Positions 51,185 to 51,227 of a stretch of 51,227 nucleotides of DNA are shown piece by piece. Under the pieces are notes generated by a model. It was given only the letters and a program-made list of their open reading frames with translations. It did no database searches and was not told where the DNA came from. Where the stretch lies: NCBI GenBank assembly GCA_027491315.1, contig JAIXWL010000002.1, positions 1-51,227 on the forward strand. Direction: 5' to 3'. The stretch's first letter is position 1; each line of letters opens with the position of its first letter. The DNA is from Cytophagaceae bacterium. Lineage in GTDB: Bacteria > Bacteroidota > Bacteroidia > Cytophagales > Spirosomataceae. Made by a program: the position numbers and the translations under genes.

Positions 51185-51227
<43 letters not shown>

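Overview
The window is a gene-dense, low-GC stretch of a Bacteroidota chromosome, most likely a Cytophagales member, possibly freshwater and Aquirufa-like; that placement is inference, since only about 43 bases of 16S rRNA lie at the right edge. Supporting signs are TAnnTTTG-type -7 promoter elements in many intergenic gaps, a fused MurF-alanine racemase, a TonB-dependent receptor with a carboxypeptidase-like N-terminal domain, a YtxJ bacillithiol protein, a lycopene cyclase and little Shine-Dalgarno signal. No tRNA, CRISPR array, insertion sequence or prophage was seen, and nearly every gene belongs to a known family.

Left part (1-13.4 kb). A 7-bp tandem repeat array abuts a mutagenesis cassette: dnaE-type polymerase and dinB overlap (TAATG) and face a LexA-like XRE-S24 repressor across a 108-bp gap carrying two inverted repeats. 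tex follows, ending at a large nested palindrome. A four-gene minus-strand unit (small secreted protein, TonB receptor, heavy-metal-binding protein, HMA protein) looks like a copper or other heavy-metal module. Divergent from it lie a secreted subtilase and a NagX/HGSNAT-like membrane acyltransferase.

Middle (13.4-31.5 kb). ROK kinase, rsgA and waaA form a minus-strand unit. Divergent from it are ytxJ, an outer-membrane protein, lipA and crtY, then metK with a good promoter. Next come hpf, a FAN1-like VRR-NUC nuclease, pgk, murF-alr, an ArsR regulator with a YCII-like partner behind a repeat-rich AT leader, fumC, an ArsC/YffB-like protein, a TRIC-like membrane protein and a DUF4242 protein.

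Right part (31.8-51.2 kb). A NatAB-type ABC exporter, a lysine-rich H1-like protein, a SpoU methyltransferase with an acyl-ACP desaturase, a GH32 fructan hydrolase overlapping lpxH, ftsH and rsfS are on the minus strand. birA, a long-chain acyl-CoA ligase, a short Omp85 protein and a probable lipoprotein are on the plus strand. ilvE and a PduO-type cobalamin adenosyltransferase follow on minus, then a DUF1648 protein, queA and tyrS on plus. The window closes with the promoter, leader and first bases of an rRNA operon.

The most interesting material is the self-contained LexA-like/DinB/DnaE cassette and its candidate operators, the metal-receptor unit with its unassigned leader protein, the TTAATTAG cluster before the ArsR gene, the hairpin whose T tract runs into the lpxH start codon, and the large inverted repeat before the rRNA promoter. 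I saw no clearly new defence or mobile system.
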